Positions 44,168 to 55,326 of a DNA stretch of 64,000 bases are shown here, piece by piece. The translations under genes and the position numbers were made by a program. The notes under the pieces were generated by a model. It saw nothing but the letters and a program-made list of their open reading frames with translations, was not told the DNA's origin and made no database searches. Numbering within the stretch: the first letter of the stretch is position 1; every line of letters begins with the position of its first letter. Origin of the DNA: Hyaloscypha bicolor E (Eukaryota; Ascomycota; Leotiomycetes; Helotiales; Hyaloscyphaceae); contig NW_020194684.1 of the NCBI RefSeq assembly GCF_002865645.1, forward strand, positions 6,053,952-6,117,951, read 5' to 3'.

Positions 44168-46782
44168 CTATTGGCCTGACATGTAAATAGTAACCGAATC
44201 CCAGACGTAATTGCACAGAGCAATGGGATTTACTAGAAGAAGATTACTCCTGCGAGTGTACATGTCAGTACTTTATTACAAGAAAACAAAGATACCGGGT
44301 GGCTGTTTAGAACATACAGGGATGGCAGGTATGCATTCTCTGCTTGATATTCTTCTGGAGTTAAGTTTTCAACCGCGACCGTGTCTGAGGGAGGCACAAT
44401 CTCAGGTTCAGTAGTCGTAGAGATTTCGATTGACGCCGTAGATGCAGAGTCGTTCGATGTTGCAGCTACTGCGGGTGAATCTGATGTCTTCCGCGACGCT
44501 TCCGGACTGTCAGAAGGTGGAGAAATCTCAGGATGAGTGAGTCGGAATTGTCTGCTCTCCTCAGTGGCACGTCGGTCAATCTCCTCCTGTGCCTGAGATG
44601 AGAGATGTGGGCGGAGATTGTCGTTCTTCTTTGTCTTCGAGAATAAGCCCTTGGCTGCCTTGCTCGCTTTTGCAAACGGTGATTTAAACCCGACAGCGCA
44701 GACGTTAGAGGCTTTGCTCCTATCTACACCGGGCCGTTTGGCATGGGAACCTTCGATATTTCGCGATGCTGGAGGTGTACGACAAGGCTCAGCAGGCAAT
44801 GGATCAAGAGTCATAAAGGTTGTGGTATGAGATGAGTTAGGGCTTGCGCTGGGATCAGATTTCTTGCCAAGGAGGGCTTTCGTGCCGTATATATGTTTCT
44901 GGCCAAGAATAACGTCGTAGGAAGACCCTATCAGGACTTCAAATTTCAAGCTGTATTGCTTCTTATCGCTTGAGATCCATACGGCATTCACGGTAGCAAT
45001 ACTCGGCACTTCACTGCCGTCGATAAATCTAAAGGTTCCTCGATCGCCTGTAATATCTAGCTTGAAATTCCTTGCTTGGGCATAAGCTAGTGATATGATG
45101 TTGACTTGAGCTCCAGTGTCGGCTAGTGTTTTGATCGCTTCACCAGCGAGATGTCCGTCAGTAGTGCACTGGCCTGGTCGGATACCACTTGCTGCATGAA
45201 TATCGTACACAGCTCCAGTGGAGCTTAAGGATGTGGCATTGACAGTATAGCGCTTGATGCGGTTTAATGTCGTGGTGTTTGTTTCTAAGAGGAAGGGGTG
45301 CCCCAGTAGAACGTCGTGAACACATTGGCTAAGGACATGAAAGACCAACATATGCTTTTCATGGGGAGAGTCATCGAAGCTCCAAGATACTTGAGCTGTT
45401 CCTATAGTAGGAATCAATCTCCCATCGGCGGACTTGATGTGTGTTGTGCCATTGCTATCGGGAGCGATCGCGATGCCATTCCGGTGTGCATAGTCACGAG
45501 AGAGTAAGTTTTGATCACTCCCAGTATCTGGGAACGCGCTTGATGGCTGCTCGTTCAGCAAACCAGAAACTTCATACGTGTACTGTGGAGATGGTCGAGG
45601 AGGTGGAATCCAGTCCCAAGAGTAGAAGCGAGCAGCACGTCGTGACCATCGATATGGAAGTACATTATTCAGCCAAGAACAACATCTTAGACAGAGACTC
45701 AGGAATCTCTCTAATTTTTCAAGAGCCATTTTCATATGACGGTAATCATAAAACCACACTACAATCTCGGGCTTGAGTGCGAACTGGGTCCGCGTGGGGG
45801 GTATCCGTCGGTTTTTCTCGATACAGTGACGAATTTCTACATCCGCAAAATGTCTCCTTTTCTCGATACGGCGATGAATTTCCACCTCCGAAAACCGTCT
45901 TATACATTGCAGCAAGGGTTCTCTCGGGCCGCCCAGGTCTGGTGAAGGCAAGCGATTAGGATCCTTGAGGTACTTCTTCTCTTTAAATATATCCCGCAGG
46001 GTTTTACGGAAACCCTCAAGGCCCAAAATCTGATAAGGAGAAAAATCTTCCGGAGGATGGATATGGTAATGGTTTTCGTTATTGTTCGCACGAGGCCAGT
46101 TCCATACTGTATCTTTAAAGTCGGGTACCTGGGAAGAGGAGAAACCTCCCCACTTGGGCAAACCCAGACAAATAAATCTCCTGCTAATCTTTCTATTGAA
46201 ACCGAGGTCCAGCAGGTACTCCTCGATTTCGGAGAGCCAGACACCAGAGATATGTTCGTATTTGGCCCTGTCCCAGCTGACATAAATGTACGCTGGATCC
46301 CCCAGACCATAGGGGAACTCGATTGGGATGTCGGACAGCTTCTTCGCCTTTGCATCTTTGAATGTTACATTGTTCCCAATATTGTCTGAATTGATTGGAC
46401 TGCGCCAAAGCCCGTCGGAGAGAGTAAAGCCTTCAGCCGAGAGGTTTTCGCGGTATCTTCGCACCCATTGTTGCCAGCGTGAGAGTTGTGCGGCCTGCGG
46501 TGCAATCTCACGAAGTCGTTCCTTTTGCCTTGCAGACAAAATTTCCAGGCGCTGCTTTTCCAGCTCTTCTCTTTTCAGGCGCTCCTTCTCAGCTTGCCGT
46601 CTCTTCAACAAGTCATCTTTGCGGTCCCTGATGATCGCAAGCAACCGGTCCCGTTCAAGCATCCAATTCTCCTCGCTACCTTCCCCCTCCGGGCGCCGGG
46701 TTTCGGTGCGTGTTGCTTGCTCGGTTTTCAGCCGTGTTCTCTCGTTGTCCCTAGGGATATGCCGTCGAGAACGAGGCGCCAT
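44168..46782 (-). CDS. Protein with two retropepsin-like domains and N-terminal coiled coil
   Basis: Exon 1 46782-44318; probable exon 2 44249-44168 after a 68-nt intron (GTATGT, CTGAC branch, CGCAG), total 848 residues. Unspliced, the frame ends at 44233 with a different tail. Residues ~35-110: Arg/Lys/Glu-rich coiled coil. Residues ~160-400: unrecognised ordered region containing an in-frame 15-residue tandem duplication (VEIHRRIEK... / VEIRHCIEK..., about 300-329). Two aspartic-protease-like domains follow: PDTGSDQNLLS (Asp 419) with VHDVLLGHPFL, and LADTGAQVNIIS (Asp 555) with SYDVILGQKHI. Each has the DTG and the later hydrophobic-Gly strand of a retropepsin monomer. The two together could form an intramolecular pair like pepsin. 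The C-terminal third is Ser/Pro-rich and disordered. No reverse transcriptase or long terminal repeats adjoin it. Divergent from the DUF6594-type gene, 298 bp between starts. Confidence 0.75.
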
Positions 46783-47080
46783 GACGCCGGCGTGGTTCTG
46801 TACAGTGGTCGATGAAATTCATCCGAGTGCGAAAAGGTTTTAAGGTCCAGCTGGGAACGAAACCTGCTTTCGTGCGATATCAGTGCGTGGTCGGGCGTTT
46901 TCTGTTACACAAGGTTGGCTGGCAGGTAGGTACACAGTGAGGCGGACTCGACTCTCTTAGGCTTTGCTGGCTGCCCAACGGGGTTCCGGATTGGGCGCGT
47001 GACACTCAGCAAAAAATCATTGCTCCAACAGAATATCGCGCGCCTTCAAGCTAGCATCAAGAAAAAGGGATCGCAAGGAA
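46783..47080. promoter_or_regulatory. Compact bidirectional promoter
   Basis: Only 298 bp separate the start codons of the retropepsin-domain gene (minus) and the DUF6594-type gene (plus), so their promoters must overlap. No clear TATA box identified. Called from geometry only. Confidence 0.5.
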
Positions 47081-48153
47081 ATGTCTAGAGCGTCTACAGA
47101 GCCGGATATCGAATCGCAACCAACTGCTCAGGAGTATCTGGATGGTTTTCCCGACGTCTCAGAGTATATTGGCAGCGATCGCGAGTTGGCCCTATTCCGC
47201 CGCTTCGATGTTCTCGGCGCACGGAACTTGCTCTATCTTCAAGCTCGACTTCTTGTTCTTGAAGAAGTGTTGAAGCAGTATGATGAAGAGGATAAAGACT
47301 TTATTCGAAGGAACTGTAAAATAAATGCCGAGAAGGAGATCATCCCTTCAGAGGCTGCATTAGAAGCACTTCAGATAACGAAAGATTGGACGACCTTCGT
47401 TTCACGCGCCGAGAAAGATATCCGCGACGACGACTTCAGCAAGAATGGCCGTGCGAAGGATCATTATAGGAAGCGACTGGATACTGTATTAGAGATCCAA
47501 ACAGTCCTCAAACAATACCGTACGTAAGAGACGCCACGGAAGCCCCTACATGACTTAAATTTTTTTTTTTTAACCCTTTCAGAGGAAGCATTGATACTCC
47601 ACAACAAAGTTTTGCAGCTAGACTCGCCGGGGAGTCGAGCGCTTGAAGTCTTCAAAGCCTGGTTCAATCGCAAGAAGCCGTTTGCTGGGAAGGGCAACAA
47701 ATTGATGGAGAACGACGATATCGCCGCCCTAGGACCTAGCCAAGGCCAAGATCGTCTATCAAAAACTTTGCAAAAGAGGGTAGGGTGGATGTTCCAGGAA
47801 AAGCGTCCAGTGCCACCATCATGGGGGGAAATGGTCTACTTCTCCGAGAAGCATCTAACGCGTGCTGTCCAAATCCTGAGCGTTCTCTTCTCGGCCCTTG
47901 CCTTGACGAGTGCCATAATTGCCCTCCACTATATTGGCCCCACCGGATGGCGTTTCGGAGCGCTGGGAGGCTTCCTGCTGACCTTTGCTTTGGCCGTGGG
48001 AACACTTACCAATGCGACAACGCCAGAGATGTTTGCTGCAACCGCTGCGTATGTATCCCTGCTCGGGAATATCCTCGTCAGACGAGTGCTAACATACTGC
48101 ATAGCTTTGCGGCTGTCTTGGTCGTTTTCATTGCCACCGGATTACCGAAATGA
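47081..48153 (+). CDS. DUF6594-type fungal membrane protein, copy 2
   Basis: Exons 47081-47519, 47583-48048 and 48105-48153 give 317 residues; introns 63 and 56 nt in phases 1 and 2, exactly as in the copy at 20-21 kb, and the last exon is 49 nt in both. Order: family start region with RELALFRRFDVLGARNLLYLQARL, a charged helical middle (YDEEDKDFIRRN; FVSRAEKDIRDDDF), YQEALILHNKVLQLDSPGSR, then membrane helices QILSVLFSALALTSAIIAL and FGALGGFLLTFALAVGTL, ending FAATAAFAAVLVVFIATGLPK. Function unknown. Compared with copy 1 it has a longer N-terminus (residues 1-30). The shared gene structure supports common descent, but sequence divergence is high, so this is not a recent tandem duplication. 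Confidence 0.85.
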
Positions 48154-49785
48154 GGGAGCTTGTCGAGGAGACACATGTATCTATAATTACGAAAGGAAAC
48201 CGCATGCTTTCTTGAGACCTTCAAAGGCATTCAGAGGGATTCTAGTTCCCCGAAAAAACTTGGGAACTTTTGCAAGTAGTAAAACGGGAATTTATGTATA
48301 TTAAAGAGCGAGGCTCGGGAAGGGGATGGCGTGGGCTACTCTATATAATGAAGTACATCGCGAGCAACAGAATCTTTGTAACACAGTCAATCGAGCTCAA
48401 TATCCTTGCAGCAATTCGGGGGATACAGCACTCTATCAAAACGGCAATCGTCTCGGCTTCCGGCTGTGCCACCACCCGCATCCCGGATCGTTGGTACGGC
48501 AAAGTTTGGGCCAGGAGGCTGGAGAGTTTGGGAACCGTAGGGATTTATGGTAGTAAGCATCACTTATATCTTAGTCGTACAAACTCAATCCATCTCATTG
48601 CTCCACAGTGGTATCAACATTCATCAGCAGGAAAGAAGTCCCCACAAGGCGCAACGCTGCGGTATCTCTCAGGCGAATTGCCAAAAGCAACTGAAGCGTG
48701 TCGAGCACTGGGTGCTCGTTGAGGGGATCCGGCTGTGGGATCCAAAGCTCAAGGTCAGTATATCTTCAACCAGTTTTCGAAACTCTTTGAATGGGCCAGG
48801 CTGACTTGAGCATTCCAGTTGATCGAGTAGCACCTTCTCAATGAGGAAGAGCCGTCCGGTGGCCACGCGCCACAAATTGCTCTGTTCGCTTGCGGTGTTT
48901 TTGCTGGGCTTTTAGGGGACTCGGTACTCTTCGGCTTGAAGAGGGTCTTTTAGATGAATTCGTGGGATCAGAAAAGAGAAAAACTAATTTCTTTTTTCGA
49001 GGCGGGAAAGTGGGCCTTTTTTGTCTTTTGGGAAATACGTTGGAGTTTTTGAGACTTGGTTTGGTCCGGAGCCTATGGTACAATGGAATTCTTTCACTTA
49101 CCTTCAAACAATTACCATCTTCTTGACGTAATCTCTTGTTGCCAATGTCCCTAATCAACATCGTACATCAAGTTGATTGCTGGTCCCATTTGGTGTCACC
49201 AATGTACCAAGCTTTACCTAATGCAGCCTTCAGCTCAACATCAATAATTGCCCAACCAACTGATTATAAGTCTTAACCTGTCCAGATATACAGCGCATTG
49301 CCAAAACTCGAGTAGCGAAAGGCACGTGATCTACCAGAACCTTGTACATACCTAGCGCGGGTGCACCTAGCATCTTGATATCAAATCCCTATCGCAATGC
49401 GCACTTGCAACATTGTCTCTGCCACCTCATTCTCGAAAACAACAGACAGGAATACCAGTCAATGAATCAGAGCAAGAGATGCCGTCGAGATTTTCCTCAT
49501 ACAGCCAAGCGCTTGCGGGAGACCTGCCCAAGCGAAATTGCTTTTGTGGGTTCCCATTCGCTTATCATTTACCCCTTTGCTTCTGTTTTGTTTTATCCTC
49601 TTTGGGAATCTCCAAAAAAAAAAAAACTGCCCTGAGAATGGGACCAGGAAGGGGAGCAATCGCCGCGCTGCAATCCCACCGTATGTATTCCCTGTATCAC
49701 TAGCCATAACCCAGTACTTTCCAGCGCTCTCATTCGTGTCCCGCGGGCTTAAACAGAGTTAATCCTTGGAGCCCCGCTTCTAGAT
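48154..49785. other. 1.6-kb gene-poor interval
   Basis: Several overlapping short frames on both strands, none with family signals. T- and A-runs at 48988-49025 and 49613-49625. I see no gene here. Confidence 0.35.
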
Positions 49786-50254
49786 CTACATTACTGACGT
49801 TGGCAAGTGTGGAAGGATCTTTCGTGAAAAGAATGCGTCCGAATCCAAGTCCTGATAATTCGATGACTCGAAGGACAACCCCAAAGTTTCAGCAGAACTT
49901 CCTCCATTCCCAGCCTGATCTCCTCCGACAAGCGGCGGGGGTTGGGGCTGGCGCGAGTGCAGACTCAAAATAGGCATTTCGAGCAGAGCTCCAGGTCTTG
50001 TTTCCGCGACTGACTGTCTCACAGATTTCTAATCACTCGATATCCGAGGAAGAAGTATTGAGAATATAAGGAAAAGGATAGCATGAAACGTACATCGAAA
50101 AGAGTGGGATGCCGCTAAAGGGATCAACCCATGTCAGTCTCATAAAGAGTGGCCAAGAGATAGGGAGCCAAAGAACTTACAACACGAGCGGCAGAAATCT
50201 TCTATTTAGGAGAGAGAAGAGAAGAGAAGAGAAGAGAAGAGGGCGGTTGAGCAT
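49786..50254 (-). CDS. Predicted small single-pass membrane protein
   Basis: Three exons on the minus strand: 50254-50181, 50114-50094, 50017-49786, giving 108 residues. Intron 1 (66 nt) is excellent: GTAAGT, CTGAC branch, TTTAG. Intron 2 (76 nt) has a GTACGT donor and GTGAG acceptor, the weakest point. The N-terminus MLNRPLLFSSLLFSLLNRRF is encoded by a TCTTC microsatellite, and with LPLVFGIPLFS it makes one or two hydrophobic segments. The rest is Pro/Gly-rich and polar. If the nearby CAG acceptor is used instead, the protein ends about 15 residues later. Family not recognised. The hydrophobic start might be a signal anchor. Confidence 0.45.
50205..50244. repeat. GAAGA microsatellite
   Basis: About six copies of AGAGA/GAAGA inside the first exon of the predicted small membrane protein. 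On the minus strand it reads Leu/Phe/Ser codons and so builds the hydrophobic N-terminus. Confidence 0.6.
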
Positions 50255-50859
50255 TAGGGCACAATGAAATAGAGGTCAGATGGCGAGATTGGTGAGATTG
50301 GGGGAAGGTGCGTCTCGTCGTTATTCACATTCCGATAAATCGACTTGCTCCTTCCAATTTGTCATTTCCCTCTCACCGCCCCTCCACACCCTCGCGAATA
50401 CTTCTTGTCAAAGGGACTCCCATATTCTTCACACAACTTACCCAGCTCTCCCAGCACCAATTTCACTCCTCAGCGAGCGCAAGAGGTACTGTTAGTAGCA
50501 GCTAATTACAAAGTTTTCTGGAGGCCGGCAAACTGCCTTGGAAGGACTTTGATCTATTATGTCTTCGTTCCGATATCTTTTAACGGCCAAATCAAACGTT
50601 GGTACTTTTCGGACTTGATGTTGCTTTTGGTTGTTTACTTATTTCCTCTATTGGGCTGGTCGAGAGTGGTACAGCTGAGTCAGCACTGTTACCCCTGAGT
50701 GGTACTGGACCACCAAGCATCAAAAGTGGGACAAGATCTAACTTGCCATTCCACGACAACAGTGGGGATGTTGCCTCACAGATAATTCAAAATGACTTTA
50801 AAAAGAGATTTTATCTTCCTGTCCTTTCCTTAACCCTTGAAAAGGAGTCGATTCCGAAG
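50255..50859. other. Divergent intergenic region
   Basis: Lies between the small membrane protein gene (minus) and the monooxygenase gene (plus). No gene seen. Confidence 0.35.
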
Positions 50860-52295
50860 ATGAAAGTTCTCATAATTGGCGCAGGTCGGTGGAGTTTGCA
50901 TGAGAGGTTGTGATGTATTTGCTGATTTTGAAACAGGCACAACGGGCCTTCTCATCGCTCAAGGACTCAAGAAGAATGGAATCCCATTTGAACTTTTCGA
51001 GCGAGAAGAGTCTTATGAATCGACGAAACGATCCAGAGATTGGGGGATGGTGTTGCATTGGGGTGTCGACCACTTCAACACGTTGCTGCCAGACGACTTA
51101 TTGAAGAGGTTACCACGGATTCAGTGCGATCCTTACTATGAGGGTGAACATGGACCTGTACCTGACATCAGGTTTCTAAACGCCAAGACGGGTGACCTCC
51201 TTTCTACTGTTGCGACGAAAGGAATGAGACGAGTCAGCCGACGGAAGACTCGAGTATTTTTCAGTGAAGGCGAGTAAAGCAGATTCCAGTTTCGAGAACT
51301 TCGACTAATTAGAGAAGGTCTTGAAATTCAGGTAGCGAAGCTCACTAGTCAGAGATCAAGTGCAGCAATGCTAACTTTTGGCAGTACGGGAGGAAGATCA
51401 CCGGGGTCTCAACTGCTTCGGACTCCGTAACGGCAAGCTTCGCTGATGGCACCACTGCCACAGGAACTCATCTGATTGGAGTTGATGGTGCAAAGTCATT
51501 CTTGCGAACCTTTCTCCTGGGACCCGAAAAAGCAGCGCTCACGCCTCTAGACATCTTGCTTCTGAACTTCAAAACAAGCTTTACCGCTGAGCAGGCTCGC
51601 TTCCTGAAAGAAAACCCAGCCTTTCATCCCATCATGAATTTTGGCATTAATCCCGACCCCAAGACATTCTTCTTACTCTCCAATTTGGATGTTCCGGACA
51701 GGAACGATGCCTCAACGTGGATGTGGCAATTCACGTACAGCTTTCCCACTCAGAACGCTGACGAAGTGATCGCCATGACGCATGGGCAGAGATTGGACAT
51801 GCTGAGAGAAGGATCAGAGAAGTGGATCGATCCTTGGAAGAGTGCCTTGAAATGGTTGAAAGATGGAACCGAAATTCCAGCTGATAAAGTGAACCTTTGG
51901 AAAAACATAACGGGTTGGGACAACCATGGAGGACGAGTGACTCTGGCTGGAGATGCAGCTCATGCCATGCCACCTTGTGAGTTCCTCCAAATTTTCATCA
52001 GACTTGATGGATATGGCTGACACCATCAGATCGTGGACAGGGTGTCAACAATTCGATACAGGATGCAGCAAATTACGTCGTGGCCATGAAGAGGATCATA
52101 GATGGAGAAGATACAAAGCAGATTGTCGACGCTTATGATTCTGAGATGCTTGCACGTGGATCAAGGGAGATCGAAATTTCGATGCCCGCTGCAATAGCCA
52201 CCCACAGTATTGAGCTGTTTGGTGATGGGCCTCTAGCTAAGATAGGCGTGAAGCAGAAAGAATTCACCCCAAAGGCTGAGGAGAGCAGATTGTAG
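50860..52295 (+). CDS. FAD-dependent monooxygenase (aromatic hydroxylase type)
   Basis: Five exons: 50860-50884, 50937-51253, 51290-51331, 51385-51976, 52030-52295, giving 413 residues. Motifs: Rossmann GxGxxG in VLIIGAGTTGLLIAQGL (split by intron 1), the DG motif in HLIGVDGAKSFLR, and the GD motif in VTLAGDAAHAMPPYRGQGVN (split by intron 4), which binds the flavin ribityl chain and ends in the conserved GQGxN. Known role: NAD(P)H-dependent hydroxylation or epoxidation of small molecules, often in secondary metabolism. No backbone synthase is adjacent, so pathway is unknown. Oddity: intron 2 (51254-51289) must be only 36 nt to keep VSRRKTR-FRELRLIREG in frame. This is very short for a fungal intron and might instead be a small indel lesion. 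Confidence 0.85.
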
Positions 52296-52760
52296 AATAA
52301 CTTGAGAAGGCTGGGGAGATTATGTTTTGAAGACTTCGAGCGGGGTGTACAACTATTTCTAGATTATTGAATCTCGAATCCGAGAGGGATAATTTTGCGC
52401 GGTCCAATTTGATGAAGGCGAACCCCGCCTAAATTTTCAATTTCGACTTCACATTCACCTCGCGATTGCAGTTTATTCTAGGATAAGCTTCAACTTCAGG
52501 GGTTTTCTAAAAGTTCAACTTCTGTTCTGGACCATCCATCCTACTGATGGCACGTCATCTTTGAGAACAGCCAAACGCAAATTTCCAGCATTTTGGAGGC
52601 ATTAAGAATCCATCGACACCGCCACCGATCAGCCCCTCTTCGGAATCGGAACAGCCACCTGCACCAAAGCTGTTGTCCTTCAAGAACAACAGCCTCAGTC
52701 CTGAGTAAGTCCAACCCCATCAAGGAGTCGAGCACTTGCGGCACACGTTGATACTTTTCT
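52296..52760. other. Spacer downstream of monooxygenase
   Basis: No intact gene. The end of this stretch (52600-52760) holds a possible intron (GTAAGTCC...TTTTCTAG) leading into the BTB relic. Confidence 0.35.
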
Positions 52761-53440
52761 AGAGCTCTTAGAACCGAGACAGTGCCTCTCAGTGCCGGCC
52801 CTGAGGCGAAGCCATTCGCCGTCCACAAGAAACTGCTCTGCGATCAATGCGAATACTTCTCCCAAGCCCTCAATTCGACCACCGAGGAAGCTAGACCTGG
52901 CGTTATGAAATCTCCCAGACGATCACGAAGCTGCCATCGGCACAGTCGCCCACCGGCTGTAGTGGTACGAACACTCCCCGAATCCTCATTAAGCATTCAG
53001 CCACACCACTTCATTGCCTTTAAAACGATTATTAAATAAAACAGTTACTACCTCGCTACTCAAACCACGATTTCGATGCCTAGATTTGACACTCGAGCCT
53101 AGCATCCGCGCTCCATCCCAGAATCTCGAGGGCCGCCTCACGCTGCTGTTCACACTGGCCGATATAGCTGTGCGTTAATGAGCTGATTGATGAACAAACT
53201 CATTGCTGTCATAGCAAGACTGGAAAATCCGAGAACCCTCCCGTTATCCCTCACTAAACGCGTTCTCGACGGGATCGAGGCCCAGCTCCGGAGCAAGGAG
53301 CGGCGGATGCACAACTGCCTCTCCTCCGTTCCCATCCACAGAACGACACATGAATCCATAGCACATATCAGATGTTTGTGCAGGAACCGAGTCGGAATCC
53401 AGCCCTTTCTCTCAAGACGGCTTTTCAGGGTTTCCAATTG
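52761..53440 (+). pseudogene. BTB/POZ-domain gene, heavily decayed
   Basis: First block (52762-52890): TVPLSAGPEAKPFAVHKKLL CDQCEYFSQALNS, the canonical start of a BTB domain (F-x-VHKxLL, then S/C-x-YF-x-x-AL). The next element, the LPDDHEAAIGTVAHRL stretch with its partner strand, is found at about 52915-52965 in a different frame and runs into TAG. Further on, 53150-53340 gives MNKLIAVIARLENPRTLPLS and VLDGIEAQLRS, resembling the helical region after the BTB core, preceded by stops. At least one frameshift and two stops lie between the blocks. Known: fungal BTB proteins are often Cul3 substrate adaptors and belong to large, quickly turning-over families. Non-functional here. Confidence 0.6.
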
Positions 53441-54485
53441 CAGAAACGGATGGGGGTTTTTTTTATAACGGTTTATTGGTTTTTACGAGAAGGAATGATG
53501 GGGACAGGGTTATAAGAGTTTATGGACGATGTTTCTTGCACAATTTCACGACGAAGGAGGTTTAGCTTCTAGATCAAGACATCTCGTCCTGCAACCCCGA
53601 GCCAAACGAGCTTGATACCCAGCTTACCGAAGCGATTAAACATAAACACGGCTTTCCTATTTCCTCATTCCTTCTCATCGACAAATACAAATCCTACACC
53701 CCTTCCTAACACCCCGCCTTACGAGTTTCTTACCATCGAAAATATCCCGATATCTATATCTATATCTATTTTTTGATTTTTGAAAGAGGAATTCATCAGA
53801 CAACACGCCGGTTTCGAGATAACCTTGAAGGCTGACAACTTCTCTAGATACCACGTGCTGATAGATCGTCGATAAACAAACTTTGAGATTATGATTCTTG
53901 TAAAACTGGATTTCGATATACTTGTAATCACGGATAATCATAAGTGATAGATAGATAGATACCCTTCACACTCATCTTCCGCTACTGTATGCTGCCTCTG
54001 AATTACGTTCGCGACTGCTTTAGACGATGCAGAAGGACTGTGATGTGGATGTACGAGCTATTAGCTGTGAGAAGAACAAGGTTTGAAAGTTAGACTGAGA
54101 TTGCACGTTCTAGGTGTGGAGCAGAACAACGCCCGAGTATTTCGTTAAGGAGGGTTGAGATGTGAGGATGGAGGAGGAATGAATTAGTACATTTAGAAGA
54201 ATAGAGAGCGCGGAGTTGCTTGGTCAGGATTCCATGGGGTGTATATTGGAGAAGAGGAGAGTGTAGTGACGCAACAAATTCAAGCTGCTTCTTTGAGGAG
54301 GAGATCTTCAACTCTGGAGTGATCTGAAATGACTTCGTGATTGAAACGAAGTTCCATTATCCTACTTCTTCTGGTATAATAATGAGTTTTTTTTCATTGT
54401 CTAAACTCTTCTGGTACAATCAAGTTATTCATACAGGGTATCAATCCTCATCACGTCGTCAATGTTCGTACTCTTTGTGATACAT
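53441..54485. other. Spacer with microsatellites
   Basis: No gene supported. (TATATC)n at about 53750-53770 and (GATA)n at about 53947-53962. Confidence 0.4.
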
Positions 54486-55326
54486 TCAGCAAGTCATGTA
54501 GAATCCCACGACCCCTGCAATACCCAACACACCAGCGCCCCATCTAACATCTCGCCAGCTACTGCCAACACTCGTGACAACACCACTTTCCACAGTATCT
54601 GAGGGCTTTCCCTTGACTTGCTTCGGAACATTATCGATGAAGTACTGGTTGTTGTCACCTACAATGTTGCCTGGAGGATAGTACTCGCAGACAACGTACC
54701 AACCCGGAGTCTCTGCACTGATGGTCAGCACCATTCATTGTGATAATACTCCTCGAACATCGTTCATGCCGCTGGAAAGAAAAAGCAACACTCACTATTC
54801 TTGTTCGCACAATTCGTCCTGCCACAGCCAACACTCGTAGTATTGCTCCAAACCAACTGCGTGAAGTGTCCCGTCGCCTCGCCGAATCCCGGCTTGCCCC
54901 AATTATACTGCTCTCGCTCGAGGCCCCACGCGTCGACCGCTGCACTAGCATTCACGTAGCCCGCTGCGAGGTTCTCGCCGGTAGGCCCGCCCTATGATAC
55001 CATCAGCCTCATACTTCCTAATGGTACGGGAAGGAGCAGGTATGATTGAGAAAGAGGAGACGTACGCTGTGCGCAAAATTGCACTTGGAGCTCCAGTTCA
55101 CGGCGTACTTCGCACTCGTGGCATTCCAGGTCACGGCTGCGACGCCGTGCTCGCTGCGGTAGAAGTTCGTCGCTGCAAGGATGTCGTTCTGGAAGCCTTG
55201 GTCGCTCGTGTAGCTCGTGCTGGTTGGTGCCGGAGGTGCTGATTGCGTGACGACGATCGTTGACACTGATGCGAGTGCTGTGCCGGCGGAGAGCAGGAGC
55301 GCGGTGCTCGTTGGAAGGAGATGCAT
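54486..55326 (-). CDS. Secreted CAP/PR-1-like protein with hydrophobic C-terminus
   Basis: Three exons (55326-55066, 54991-54796, 54712-54486) give 227 residues; introns 74 and 83 nt, the second with a GCTGACC branch. Signal peptide ~1-19 (LLPTSTALLLSAGTALAS), a short Ser/Thr/Pro linker, then the CAP domain: LAATNFYRSEHGVAAVTWN, CNFAHSGGPTGENLAAGY, FGEATGHFTQLVWSNTTSVG CGRTNC, and WYVVCEYYPPGN. The GHFTQLVW and CEYYPPGN signatures are the CAP1/CAP2 motifs of the family. Known: CAP proteins bind sterols and fatty acids outside the cell; yeast members export sterols, and plant-associated fungi use some as virulence-related proteins. The last ~25 residues (WGAGVLGIAGVVGFYMTC) are hydrophobic after a Ser/Gly stretch, suggesting a GPI-anchor signal or membrane tail, less usual for this family. 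Confidence 0.9.

Noticed and set aside
48270..48722. 150-residue frame downstream of the second DUF6594-type gene
   Set aside because: Overlaps three other frames, no motif, no family resemblance.
53675..53941. 88-residue frame ending in Arg-Tyr repeats
   Set aside because: Produced by an ATATCT microsatellite; no other coding feature.
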